Shown in pieces: positions 1-9,251 of a DNA stretch of 53,258 bases. Source of the stretch: an uncultured Collinsella sp. (GTDB lineage: Bacteria > Actinomycetota > Coriobacteriia > Coriobacteriales > Coriobacteriaceae); assembly GCA_900547765.1 (NCBI GenBank), contig URIA01000008.1:1-53258 (forward strand), given 5' to 3'. Below the pieces are notes generated by a model. It ran no database searches and was not told the origin of the DNA. It worked only from the letters and a program-made list of their open reading frames with translations. The position numbers were made by a program, and so were the translations under genes. Position 1 is the stretch's first letter; every line of letters starts with the position of its first letter.

Positions 1-2
1 TC

Positions 3-617
3 AACGAGGTCATGCACGACGCGCTGGTTGCCTTCCAGCTGCGCAACGGCATCACGGCCACGGGCGTGCTGGATGCGGCCACGCAGGCGCGCCTGTACTC
101 CGGCAAGGCCAACGACGCGGCCACCGCGCCGCGCGAATACCTGGCCGATAACGCGGGCTACACGGCCAATCCGCCCAAGGCCAGCGATGTAAAGCTGCTG
201 CACTGGTACAACACGGTCAAGCCCATGATGAGCAGCGGCACGGCCTTTACGGTGTACGATCCCGACAGCGGCCTATCCTGGAAGCTGCAGGTGCTTTCGC
301 CCGGCCGTCACTGCGACAGCCAGCCCGTCACCCTGCAGGATACGCTGATCATGCAGAAGGCCTTTGACGGCAAGAGCAGCTGGAACATGCACATCGTCTA
401 TGTGCAGCTGCCCAACGGCACCTGGTGCATGGCCGGCATGCACAACCGCCCGCACCAGAGCAACGGCATCCTGGGCAACGGCTTCGGCGGCCATCTGTGC
501 GTGCACTTCCTGCGCGATATGGACGAGTGCAAGCAGAACGATCCCGATTACGGTGTGCAAAACCAGAACGCCATTCGCAATGCGTGGAAAAAACTGACGG
601 GCATCACTGTGGACTGA
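3..617 (+). CDS. Peptidoglycan-binding domain protein, 5' end cut by the window
   Basis: The reading frame is open from the first bases of the window, so the true start lies upstream. The first visible residues (VAFQLRNGITATGVLDAATQ) match the second half of a PG_binding_1 repeat, with FQ-x3-G-x3-TG-x2-D-x2-T. The remaining 150 residues form a second domain rich in His, Cys and Trp, including HNRPH and GHLCVHF. I do not recognise a catalytic fold there; the conserved-looking His and Cys suggest a metal-binding or hydrolase-like domain, which is inference. The protein is probably exported and bound to the cell wall, but its signal peptide would lie outside the window. A bidirectional terminator follows. 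Confidence 0.75.
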   Translation, partial: NEVMHDALVAFQLRNGITATGVLDAATQARLYSGKANDAATAPREYLADNAGYTANPPKASDVKLLHWYNTVKPMMSSGTAFTVYDPDSGLSWKLQVLSPGRHCDSQPVTLQDTLIMQKAFDGKSSWNMHIVYVQLPNGTWCMAGMHNRPHQSNGILGNGFGGHLCVHFLRDMDECKQNDPDYGVQNQNAIRNAWKKLTGITVD

Positions 618-626
618 CGCAAAAAG

Positions 627-650
627 GCGGAGAGGAAGGCTCCTCTCCGC
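627..650. terminator. Intrinsic terminator, mainly serving the minus strand
   Basis: A perfect 10-base stem (627-636 with 641-650) has a 4-base loop. Read on the minus strand it is followed by TTTTT, a classic intrinsic terminator for the DUF1540 gene. On the plus strand it is followed only by TCTGCGTTTC, so it is a weaker terminator for the first gene. Confidence 0.75.
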
Positions 651-668
651 TCTGCGTTTCCGCAGCCC

Positions 669-836
669 TTACCGGGCGTGATAGCTGGCGCATTCGCTTT
701 CGTCACAGGTGCCGGTATGGCAATTGCCGCGGGGCGCCACCTTGATCACGTCCAACTCGCACATGCCGTCGTTGGTGTGGTGCTTGCAGCTTCTCACATC
801 GCACTGGACGCTCTGATTTTTGTTGGGAAACGACAT
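669..836 (-). CDS. DUF1540 domain small cysteine-rich protein
   Basis: A 55-residue protein with six cysteines in a pattern (VQCDVRSCKHHTNDGMC ... GNCHTGTCDESECASY) typical of DUF1540 proteins of clostridia and Coriobacteriia. The family is thought to bind metal; its role is unknown. The start at 836 is chosen because the minus strand carries AGGGAGGTGAG just before the ATG. A longer frame reaches 917 but would run through this ribosome binding site. It is transcribed away from the nadB fusion, so the gap 837-982 holds both upstream regions. Confidence 0.8.
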   Translation of the reverse strand: MSFPNKNQSVQCDVRSCKHHTNDGMCELDVIKVAPRGNCHTGTCDESECASYHAR

Positions 837-901
837 TTCACTCACCTCCCTTTCTGTTGATGGCTTCAGTATGCGCTTTTGAAGGGCTTCGTATGCACCT
901 G

Positions 902-974
902 TCGACGCAGAAAGCAAGTTGTGCTATACTTACACACTGGCGTGATATCGGCAACACGCCATGCAATCAGGAGG
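902..974 (+). promoter_or_regulatory. Promoter, leader hairpin and ribosome binding site of the queT::nadB frame
   Basis: A candidate promoter is TCGACG (902-907), 17 bases, TATACT (925-930). The short leader carries a 6-base stem (939-944 with 955-960, loop of 10). AGGAGG at 969-974 lies eight bases before the ATG at 983. I looked for a preQ1 aptamer, because the first codons look like queT, and did not see one. Confidence 0.45.
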
Positions 975-982
975 AATGAAGA

Positions 983-2368
983 ATGCACAGTTTGTTTTCC
1001 CGTCGAAACACGAAGAACCTCTGCCTGTCTGCCCTGATCGCGGCGCTGTATGCGGCGCTGACGCTGCCCTCGACCTGCGACATCGTGATGCTGTCGAAGG
1101 GCGCGGTGGACGAGTGCGACTCGATGCTGGCGCAAGGGGGCATCTGCGTGCTGCCCTCCGGCGACGATTACGATTCGTTCTTCGAGGACACGTTGCGCGC
1201 CGGCCATTTCGAGAACGACCGCGAGAGCGTCGACATCATGATCCGTTCGAGCCGGACGGTGATCAACGACCTCCTCGATCTTGGGGTGCAGTTCGACCGC
1301 GGCGAGGACGGCGGGCTCGCATTCACCCGCGAGGGCGCCCATGCGCGCCCGCGCATCGCGTTCCATAAGGACATCACGGGGCAGGCGATCACCACGAAGC
1401 TGCTCGAGCAGGTGCGCCGCCTGGAGAACGTCCGCATTCTCGAGCACGTCGCTATGGTCGATCTGCTTGTCGAGGACGGTGCGTGCGCCGGCGTGCTGGC
1501 GTTGCCGGTGAGCGAGGCGGAATCGCTGGAGACCATCGACGAGCTGCTGCCGGAGGGCGCCGCCCCCGCGTCCGGGGACGGTTTCCGCGTGGAAGGTCCC
1601 GTCGACGCGGCGGAGGGTTCCCGGCCGTTCCGGATCAAAGCGGGCGCGACCGTGCTGGCGACGGGCGGCATCGGGGGCGTGTACCAGCATTCGACGAATT
1701 TTCCGCAGCTCACGGGTGACGCCATATACCTGGCGACGAGGTACGGCATCGCGACCGAGCATCTTGACTACGTGCAGATCCACCCCACGGGCCTCTATTC
1801 CGAGCGGCCCGGTCGCGCGTTCCTCATCTCCGAGAGCTGCCGCGGCGAGGGGGCGGTGCTGCTCAACCACGCGGGCGAGCGGTTCACCGACGAGCTGCAG
1901 CCGCGCGACGTGGTCGCCGCCGCGATACGCGAGGAGATGCGCTCCGAGGGCGTCGAGCACGAATGGCTCTCGTTCGCGCCGGTCGACCCCGTCGTGGTGC
2001 GCGAGCATTTCGTGAACATCCGCCAGCGCTGCCTCGATGAGGGGCGCGACATCCTGGAAGAGCCGATTCCCGTGGTCCCCACGCAGCACTATTTCATGGG
2101 CGGCATCAGGGTCGACCGCGATTCCGCTACGAGCATGCCGGGGCTCTACGCCGCGGGCGAGACGAGCTGCAACGGCGTGCACGGGGCGAATCGGCTGGCG
2201 AGCAACAGTCTGCTCGAGGCGCTGGTCTTCGCGGGGCGCGCGGCATACCGAATCGCCACGGGCGAGTCGCTGGAGGTTCCGGCGGCAGGCGAGCCGGCGC
2301 TTGACGGCGCCCATCGCCCCACGGGCGCATACCGCAGCGGCATCGACGGACTGTGCGGACAAGGCTGA
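983..2368 (+). CDS. nadB: Chimeric frame: QueT-like N-terminus fused to L-aspartate oxidase lacking its FAD-binding start
   Basis: From about residue 29 to the end this is L-aspartate oxidase, which oxidises aspartate to iminoaspartate in NAD synthesis. It has SKGAV, LAQGGI, IHPTGLYS, SCRGEGAVLL, PTQHYFMGGI and HGANRLASNSLLEAL, and ends at a length usual for short NadB forms. Family NadB proteins begin with a DVxIIGxGxAG dinucleotide-binding loop. Here that is absent, and residues 1-27 (MHSLFSRRNTKN, then LSALIAALYAALTL) read like the first helix of a QueT-type ECF substrate component. The join falls at LYAALTL, a string that fits both families. Without the FAD loop the enzyme is probably inactive as written. 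nadA, the usual partner upstream, is missing. nadC follows after 151 bases. Nearly all Phe codons are TTC, unlike neighbouring genes. Confidence 0.8.
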   Translation: MHSLFSRRNTKNLCLSALIAALYAALTLPSTCDIVMLSKGAVDECDSMLAQGGICVLPSGDDYDSFFEDTLRAGHFENDRESVDIMIRSSRTVINDLLDLGVQFDRGEDGGLAFTREGAHARPRIAFHKDITGQAITTKLLEQVRRLENVRILEHVAMVDLLVEDGACAGVLALPVSEAESLETIDELLPEGAAPASGDGFRVEGPVDAAEGSRPFRIKAGATVLATGGIGGVYQHSTNFPQLTGDAIYLATRYGIATEHLDYVQIHPTGLYSERPGRAFLISESCRGEGAVLLNHAGERFTDELQPRDVVAAAIREEMRSEGVEHEWLSFAPVDPVVVREHFVNIRQRCLDEGRDILEEPIPVVPTQHYFMGGIRVDRDSATSMPGLYAAGETSCNGVHGANRLASNSLLEALVFAGRAAYRIATGESLEVPAAGEPALDGAHRPTGAYRSGIDGLCGQG

Positions 2369-2519
2369 TCGGCCGGGCGGCGGCCCCCTTCGTATGCCGC
2401 GGCTCCGTCCGGCTTTCTGGTGCGCCGTCGTCCGGGCGGGGCGCCGCCCGGGTACGCCGTCGCCGCTCGGGCGGGAATCGCGATTGCAACAACCCTACGA
2501 GGTCTATTGAGGAGCGAGC

Positions 2520-3398
2520 ATGAATCCCATCACCATGAATCTCGTCGTCGACGACTACATCCGCCGTGCTCTGCAGGAGGATATTACCAGCGAGGATATC
2601 AGCACCATGTCCGTGTGCCCGAACGCGCGCCCCGCCGAGGTGCAGCTCATCGCGAAGCAGGACGGCGTGCTGGCCGGCCTGAGCGTGTTCGAGCGGACGT
2701 TTTCGCTACTCGACCCCGCGACGCGCGTCGAATCCTATGTCGCCGACGGCGACCGCGTCGAATCGGGGCAGCTGCTGGCGAAGGTGTTCGGCGATGCGCG
2801 CGTGCTGCTCTCGGGCGAGCGCGTGGCGCTCAACTACCTGCAGCGCATGAGCGGCATCGCGACGTATACGCGTCGGATGGCGGATGCGCTCGAGGGCACG
2901 GGCACCGTGCTGGTGGATACGCGCAAGACGACGCCCGGCATGAGGATCTTCGAGAAGGAGGCGGTCCTGCTGGGCGGCGGCGCCAACCACCGCTACAACC
3001 TGTCGAGCGCCGTGATGCTCAAGGACAACCATATCGACGCAGCGGGCGGTATCGCGCCGGCGGTCGCCGCCGCGCGCTCCCATGCGTCGTTCACCTGCAC
3101 GGTCGAGGTCGAGTGCGAATCGCTCGCGATGGTGCGCGAGGCGCTGGCGGCCGGCGCCGACATCATCATGCTGGATAACATGGACCGCGACCAGATGGCG
3201 GAGGCGATTGCCCTGATCGACGGCCGCGCGGTGGTCGAGGCGTCCGGCAACGTCGACCTCGAGAGCGTTCGCGAGCTCGCCGACCTGGGCGTCGACGTGA
3301 TCTCCTCCGGCGCCCTCACGCATTCCGCCGGAATCCTGGATCTGTCGTTGAAGCATCTGCGCATGCTGGACGAGGCGGGTGCGGAGGAGTCCCGATGA
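2520..3398 (+). CDS. nadC: Nicotinate-nucleotide pyrophosphorylase (carboxylating), quinolinate phosphoribosyltransferase
   Basis: This enzyme converts quinolinate and PRPP to nicotinate mononucleotide, CO2 and pyrophosphate. At 292 residues it has the usual family length. Visible motifs include LNYLQRMSGIAT, VDTRKTTPG and GGGANHRYNLSSAVMLKDNH, with EVECES and MLDNM later; the Arg, Lys and His residues in these bind quinolinate and PRPP. GAGGAG seven bases before the ATG supports the start. The stop overlaps the niaR start by four bases (ATGA), so the two are translationally coupled. It belongs to the nadB-nadC-niaR block. Confidence 0.95.
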   Translation: MNPITMNLVVDDYIRRALQEDITSEDISTMSVCPNARPAEVQLIAKQDGVLAGLSVFERTFSLLDPATRVESYVADGDRVESGQLLAKVFGDARVLLSGERVALNYLQRMSGIATYTRRMADALEGTGTVLVDTRKTTPGMRIFEKEAVLLGGGANHRYNLSSAVMLKDNHIDAAGGIAPAVAAARSHASFTCTVEVECESLAMVREALAAGADIIMLDNMDRDQMAEAIALIDGRAVVEASGNVDLESVRELADLGVDVISSGALTHSAGILDLSLKHLRMLDEAGAEESR

Positions 3399-3967
3399 CG
3401 GAACGTCGCGGCTCCGGCGGCGGGATGCCTGGTCGCGACCGCCGCATCGCGCTCATCGGCGAGCTGCAGCGGGCGAGCGGCCCGCTCTCGGGAAGCGGGC
3501 TCGCGCGATCGCTCGGCGTCAGTCGCCAGGTCATCGTGCAGGACATCGCCCTTCTGCGCGCCAACGGGCACGACGTGGTCGCTACGGCCCGTGGGTACGT
3601 GCTGCGGGAAGGCGCGCGCGACGAACTGCCCACGCGCCTCGTCAAGGTGCACCATACGGTCGAAGACGTCGAAGACGAGCTCAACACCATCGTCGATCTG
3701 GGCGGCGTGGTGACGAACGTGCTGGTCAACCATCGTGTCTATGGAAAGATCACCGCAGATCTGGATATCAAGAGCCGGCGCGATGTGGCGCGCTACGTCG
3801 CCGATATCGCGGCGGGCAAGAGCTTCCCGCTCATGACGGTGACGAGCGGGTACCACTTCCATCGCATCGCCGCCGAATCGGAGGACGCGCTCGACGAGAT
3901 CGAGTCGCAGCTTGCCGCCCGCGGCTACCTTGCCGAGGTCATGCCGTACGAGGGGGACCTGGAGTAG
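3395..3967 (+). CDS. niaR: NiaR-type NAD biosynthesis repressor (HTH plus 3H domain)
   Basis: A 190-residue regulator. Residues about 17-70 form a winged helix (RRIALIGELQRA ... LARSLGVSRQVIVQDIALLR). The rest is a 3H domain with the expected histidines in VKVHHTVEDVEDEL, VLVNHRVYGKI and SGYHFHRI. In Firmicutes and Thermotogae this family binds niacin through a metal site and represses de novo NAD and niacin uptake genes. Its place at the end of the nad block fits self-regulation. I did not identify its operator; the natural operon promoter may lie upstream of the missing nadA. Confidence 0.9.
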   Translation: MTERRGSGGGMPGRDRRIALIGELQRASGPLSGSGLARSLGVSRQVIVQDIALLRANGHDVVATARGYVLREGARDELPTRLVKVHHTVEDVEDELNTIVDLGGVVTNVLVNHRVYGKITADLDIKSRRDVARYVADIAAGKSFPLMTVTSGYHFHRIAAESEDALDEIESQLAARGYLAEVMPYEGDLE

Positions 3968-4111
3968 CGGCCGTTCCCCGTCGGCGCCGGGGCCGTGGGC
4001 CCGTCGGGGTCGCGGGGTCGGTTAGGGTGCCTGGGGGTGCGGAGCCACCGGCGCCGGCCGAGCTCGTCGCCCGCCATCGCTGGCCCGGATCGCCCTATCG
4101 ATGATGAAAAG

Positions 4112-4150
4112 AAAAAGCCACTCGGGCCCAGGGGGTTCGAGTGGCTTTTT
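4112..4150. terminator. Bidirectional intrinsic terminator between niaR and the ferredoxin gene
   Basis: A perfect 13-base stem (4112-4124 with 4138-4150) begins with AAAAA and ends with TTTTT, so it works on both strands for the two convergent genes. The 110 bases between niaR and this hairpin are extremely G+C-rich and hold no gene. Confidence 0.85.
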
Positions 4151-4170
4151 GGTGACCGTGTGGGTCTGGT

Positions 4171-4356
4171 TTACTCGTCGACGATCTCGGTGATCGCGCC
4201 GGCGGGGCAGGCGTCCTGGCAGGCGCCGCAGGCCACGCAGGAGTCCTCGTCGGCCACGGTGGCGACGTCGTTGAGCTCCAGAACGCCAGCGGGGCATGCG
4301 TCAACGCAAACGCCACATGCGATGCACTCGTCGGCATCAATTACGGGATGAGCCAT
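4171..4356 (-). CDS. 2x[4Fe-4S] bacterial ferredoxin
   Basis: A 61-residue electron carrier with two complete cluster motifs, CIACGVCVDACPAG and CVACGACQDACPAG. This duplicated clostridial-type layout shuttles low-potential electrons in the cytoplasm of anaerobes. The ATG at 4356 is preceded on the minus strand by AGAGGAAAC, so the longer upstream frame is rejected. A weak promoter is possible on the minus strand: TTGCAA (4444-4439), 16 bases, TATGTT (4422-4417). The redox partner cannot be read from the context. Confidence 0.9.
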   Translation of the reverse strand: MAHPVIDADECIACGVCVDACPAGVLELNDVATVADEDSCVACGACQDACPAGAITEIVDE

Positions 4357-4463
4357 GGTAGTTTCCTCTCTGTTGACCGACGCTACAGGCGATGCGCGTC
4401 GGTTTGATTCGGGCAAAAACATACCACGGGAGCGACCGTTTGCAATACCCTCTGGCCGGCATC

Positions 4464-4481
4464 TTCATACCGTTCGCCGAG
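4464..4481. repeat. 18-base sequence shared with the fsa upstream region
   Basis: TTCATACCGTTCGCCGAG occurs here and again at 27705-27722. In both places it is followed within about 25 bases by TAAAAAAC. Here it lies between the ferredoxin gene and dnaK; there it lies 91 bases before the aldolase start. Confidence 0.6.
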
Positions 4482-4580
4482 TATGCCAAGGTTTACTAAA
4501 AAACACGCAGGTGGGGCCGCTGAGCTGCGTAAATGTTAGCTAAAGGTGACTTGAAATATTGAGCTATTAAGCGCGCCTGC

Positions 4581-4688
4581 GGAAAGGGCATCCCGTTATT
4601 TGGCCGAAAAACGGGTCGCAGCTTCCGGTTGGACCGCCCGGCGGAAACTGTGTCCCAGAATTCGCGCTCAGACCGGGATGCCCTTTCC
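4581..4688. repeat. Four alternating 14-base units with 62-base period (copy A)
   Basis: Units lie at 4581-4594 (GGAAAGGGCATCCC), 4613-4626 (GGGTCGCAGCTTCC, diverged), 4643-4656 (GGAAACTGTGTCCC) and 4675-4688 (GGGATGCCCTTTCC). Starts are 32, 30 and 32 bases apart. The outermost units, with flanks, form an 18-base perfect inverted repeat. The same architecture appears at 37262-37432. The gap 4357-4951 otherwise holds only the shared 18-mer and the dnaK leader; no gene is seen. Confidence 0.75.
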
Positions 4689-4894
4689 GCAAGGCAGCCC
4701 CAGGCACCTTCGGGCCCAAATCTCAGCCATCTCTACATAGATCTCAATAGATTTGCCGAGAACTCAATCAGCGCATCTACCTGCGCATTTAAGAACCTAA
4801 ACTCTCAGCAATAAGAAATCTTATATGAATTGACTTAGATTTTGTATATTCCGGCCCATAAGGGGATACACTACATCCTGAAAGACAAGCCGAA

Positions 4895-4941
4895 ACACCG
4901 CTCGGCAGACCGCCGAGTCGGTGTAAACGCACAAGAGAGAG
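4895..4941 (+). promoter_or_regulatory. dnaK leader hairpin and ribosome binding site
   Basis: A 12-base-pair stem with one bulged T (4895-4906 with 4912-4924) stands just before the ribosome binding site AGAGAGGG that serves the ATG at 4952. An AT-rich stretch at 4815-4850 contains TTGACT and TATATT, but only nine bases apart, so the promoter is not settled. I could not find a convincing HAIR or CIRCE operator. Confidence 0.4.
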
Positions 4942-4951
4942 GGAATTTCTA

Positions 4952-6844
<1,893 letters not shown>

Positions 6845-6846
6845 TC

Positions 6847-7689
6847 ATGTCCGCCCGTAAAGCTCGCACGGAGGCGGCCGCCGCTGGCGCCGCCCGCGTT
6901 GACTCTGAGGAGAAGGACGTGAAGATTCCCGTAGAGGCCGTCGACGATACCGAGGCCAACGAGGCCGCGGCTGCCGAGGCTGCCGAGAACCAGGTAGAGG
7001 ATTCCAACAAGGAGGCGACGATGACCGAGGACGAGATGGTGGAAGCCGCTATCCGCGCCGGTGAGGAAGCCGCCGACAACGACTTTAAGCTCAAGTTCGA
7101 GCAGGCCCAAAAGGAACTTGCCGACGTGCGCAGCGAGCTCGATGCTGCGGCAGAGGCTCAGAAGGCCGCCGAGGACAAGGCGAAGGACGCCACCGAGCGC
7201 ACCGCCCGTCTGCAGGCCGACTGGGAGAACTTCCGTCGCCGCACCGCCAACGAACGCATTGCCGAGCGCGAGCGCGCGACCGAGAAGCTCGTCACCGCGC
7301 TGCTGCCGGTGATCGACGATATCGAGCGCGCGATCGACCATGCCCGCAGCCAGGAGCTTTCCGACGACTTTAAGCAGTTCGTCGACGGCGTCGATGCGGT
7401 GCATGCCAAGCTGCTCGACGTGTTTGCGCACGAGGGCGTTGAGCCCATCGACCCCAAGGGCGAGGCGTTCGATCCGCTCGAGCACCAGGCCGTGGGTCGC
7501 GTCGAGGACGCGTCGCAGTACGACGAGACCGTCAACGATGTGTACCAGAAGGGCTACCGCATGGCGGACCGCATCCTGCGCTCCGCGATGGTGACGGTGA
7601 CCTACGGTGGCGAGAAGCGCCCCGCACCGGAGCCCGAAGCGGCGCCCGAGGATGCTGCGGCCGATACGGCCGAGAGCACCGAGGAGTAA
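6847..7689 (+). CDS. grpE: GrpE nucleotide exchange factor, with a possible second start at 7021
   Basis: GrpE releases ADP from DnaK. The conserved core runs from a long coiled coil (about residues 80-130) through LQADWENFRRRT and VTALLPVIDDIERAID to the beta domain ending VYQKGYRMADRILRSAMVTV. At 280 residues it is longer than the usual 180-220 because of an acidic, Ala/Glu-rich N-terminus of about 58 residues. The ATG at 7021 has AAGGAGG five bases upstream and would give a typical 222-residue protein. The first ATG has only a weak site inside the end of dnaK. Either or both may be used. A strong hairpin follows the stop. Confidence 0.93.
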   Translation: MSARKARTEAAAAGAARVDSEEKDVKIPVEAVDDTEANEAAAAEAAENQVEDSNKEATMTEDEMVEAAIRAGEEAADNDFKLKFEQAQKELADVRSELDAAAEAQKAAEDKAKDATERTARLQADWENFRRRTANERIAERERATEKLVTALLPVIDDIERAIDHARSQELSDDFKQFVDGVDAVHAKLLDVFAHEGVEPIDPKGEAFDPLEHQAVGRVEDASQYDETVNDVYQKGYRMADRILRSAMVTVTYGGEKRPAPEPEAAPEDAAADTAESTEE

Positions 7690-7694
7690 TTGAG

Positions 7695-7725
7695 AAGGGC
7701 CCCGGGGCAACACCCGGGGCCCTTT
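7695..7725 (+). terminator. Intrinsic terminator or attenuator between grpE and dnaJ
   Basis: A perfect 12-base stem (7695-7706 with 7713-7724) with loop GCAACA is followed by TTTCT. The short T-run suggests partial termination, lowering dnaJ-hspR relative to dnaK-grpE. Confidence 0.65.
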
Positions 7726-7796
7726 CTGGCCTAGTGACATATGAAAGCATGAGCCGCCGCCCGCTGGGCGGCGGATGAAACAGGAGAGGAGCTACG

Positions 7797-8762
7797 ATGG
7801 CTGCAGGCAAAACCTTCTATGACATCCTGGGCGTATCCAAGAGCGCCTCCGACAAAGAGATCAAGAGCGCGTTTCGCAAGCTCGCGCAAAAATATCACCC
7901 CGATGCCGGCGGCGACGAGGCCAAGTTCAAGGAGATCAGCGAGGCCTACGAGACGCTTTCGGACGAGAAGAAGCGCAAAGAGTACGACCAGATGCTCATG
8001 TTTGGCGGCATGCCGGGCGCAGGCGGCGCGTATGGCGGCGGCTACGGTGCCGGCGCGGGCGCCAGCGGCTGGGGCGACATCTTCGACAGCATCTTTAGCG
8101 GCAATGGCGCCTGGGGCAGCGATTGGGGCTCGGGCTTTGCCGGGGCTGCGGGCGCTGCCGGTGCCGGCGCGGGTCGCAGCCGTGCTCGCAAGGGCGGCGA
8201 CCTATCGCTGACCGTCGATGTGACGGCCGAGGACGCGTTTCGCGGCGTGACGCACAAGGTCACCTATCGCATTCCCTCGACAGGCGAGCAGCAGACCATT
8301 ACGGTCTCGGTGCCCGCGGGCGCGGTCGACGGCGGCAAGTTACGCTACAAGCGTCGCGGCGAGTATGGCGTTGCGGGTGGCGAGCGCGGCGACCTGGTCG
8401 TGACCACGCATGTGGAGGAGCACCCGCTGTTTAAGCGCAAAGGCGCCGACGTGACCATGGAGGTACCGGTCTCGGTCTACGAGGCGGCGCTCGGCTGCAC
8501 GGTGGACGTGCCCACGCCCGGCGGTGCGACGGTCCGTTTGAAGGTGCCCGCGGGTACCCAGACGGGCAAGAAGTTCCGCTTTAAGGAGATGGGCGCGCCC
8601 GACGTTAAGCACCGTGGCCGCACAGGCGCGCTGCTCGTTGAGATTAAGGTGCAGGTTCCCACGAACCTGTCCGATGACGAGCGCGATGCCATGACCAAGC
8701 TGCGCGAGGCCGACACGCGCGACTACCGCGAGAAGGTCAACCGTTACAAGGCGACGTACTAG
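7797..8762 (+). CDS. dnaJ: DnaJ-family co-chaperone without zinc finger
   Basis: Stimulates the DnaK ATPase through an N-terminal J domain (residues about 5-68) with the HPD triad in AQKYHPDAGGDE. A Gly/Ala-rich linker (about 70-125) follows, then two C-terminal beta domains containing VTAEDAFRGVTHKVTY and VPAGTQTGKKFRFKEMG. The CxxCxGxG zinc repeats of type I DnaJ are absent and the length is 321, so it is built like CbpA or a type II Hsp40. Its position between grpE and hspR is that of actinobacterial dnaJ1. AGGAGAGGAG precedes the ATG. Confidence 0.92.
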   Translation: MAAGKTFYDILGVSKSASDKEIKSAFRKLAQKYHPDAGGDEAKFKEISEAYETLSDEKKRKEYDQMLMFGGMPGAGGAYGGGYGAGAGASGWGDIFDSIFSGNGAWGSDWGSGFAGAAGAAGAGAGRSRARKGGDLSLTVDVTAEDAFRGVTHKVTYRIPSTGEQQTITVSVPAGAVDGGKLRYKRRGEYGVAGGERGDLVVTTHVEEHPLFKRKGADVTMEVPVSVYEAALGCTVDVPTPGGATVRLKVPAGTQTGKKFRFKEMGAPDVKHRGRTGALLVEIKVQVPTNLSDDERDAMTKLREADTRDYREKVNRYKATY

Positions 8763-8834
8763 GGCGGTCGTGGCGCACGCCCGCGCCCGCGGGCTTATGA
8801 TGGACGATAACGAGACGGAAAGGGGTCAGGTAGC

Positions 8835-9251
8835 ATGGCCGAGGACAATAGGAACAAACCGCTGTACATGATCAGCGTGGCGGCCGAGCTGACCGGCATG
8901 CATCCGCAGACCCTGCGCGTCTACGAGTCCAAGGGCCTGGTGAACCCCCAGCGCTCGGGCGGTAACACGCGCCTGTATTCGCGTGCCGATATCGAGCGTC
9001 TGGAGCTCATCAACCAGCTGACTGACGAGGGTATCAACCTTGCCGGCGTGGTGCGCATTCTCGATATGAAGGAGCGTGCCGAGGAGCGCGAGCGCGAGAA
9101 CGAGAAGCTCCGCGCTCGCGTGCGCCAGCTCGAGGATGAGCTGCACGAGTACAAGATGCAGAAGAAGATCACCGCCCTGGCCCCGCGCGACGGCTCGGTT
9201 AACCCCGAACAGGTCATGCGCAAGCTGCTGGGCGCCGGCGGAGATCTCTAG
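8835..9251 (+). CDS. hspR: HspR, MerR-family repressor of the heat-shock operon
   Basis: A 138-residue MerR-type regulator. Its winged helix covers about residues 11-80 (MISVAAELTGMHPQTLRVYE, RSGGNTRLYSRADIERL). A charged coiled coil for dimerisation follows (KERAEERERENEKLRARVRQ). The gene order and the short Cys-poor C-terminus match HspR of Streptomyces and Mycobacterium, which binds HAIR inverted repeats and represses the dnaK operon with DnaK as partner. AAAGGGG precedes the ATG. The TAG stop is the first three bases of a dispersed repeat (see 9249-9412). Confidence 0.93.
   Translation: MAEDNRNKPLYMISVAAELTGMHPQTLRVYESKGLVNPQRSGGNTRLYSRADIERLELINQLTDEGINLAGVVRILDMKERAEERERENEKLRARVRQLEDELHEYKMQKKITALAPRDGSVNPEQVMRKLLGAGGDL

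Noticed and set aside
902..982. preQ1 riboswitch before the QueT-like start
   Set aside because: The leader is about 50 bases, and I see neither the short stem with A-rich tail of type I nor other preQ1 layouts.
866..2362. Long open frame opposite nadB
   Set aside because: It is the antisense frame of a G+C-rich gene, has biased Arg/Ala/His composition and no recognisable domain or ribosome binding site.
4700..4951. HAIR (HspR) or CIRCE operator upstream of dnaK
   Set aside because: No CTTGAGT-N7-ACTCAAG or TTAGCACTC-N9-GAGTGCTAA like site could be found; partial matches such as CTTGAAATATTGAG at 4552 are too weak.
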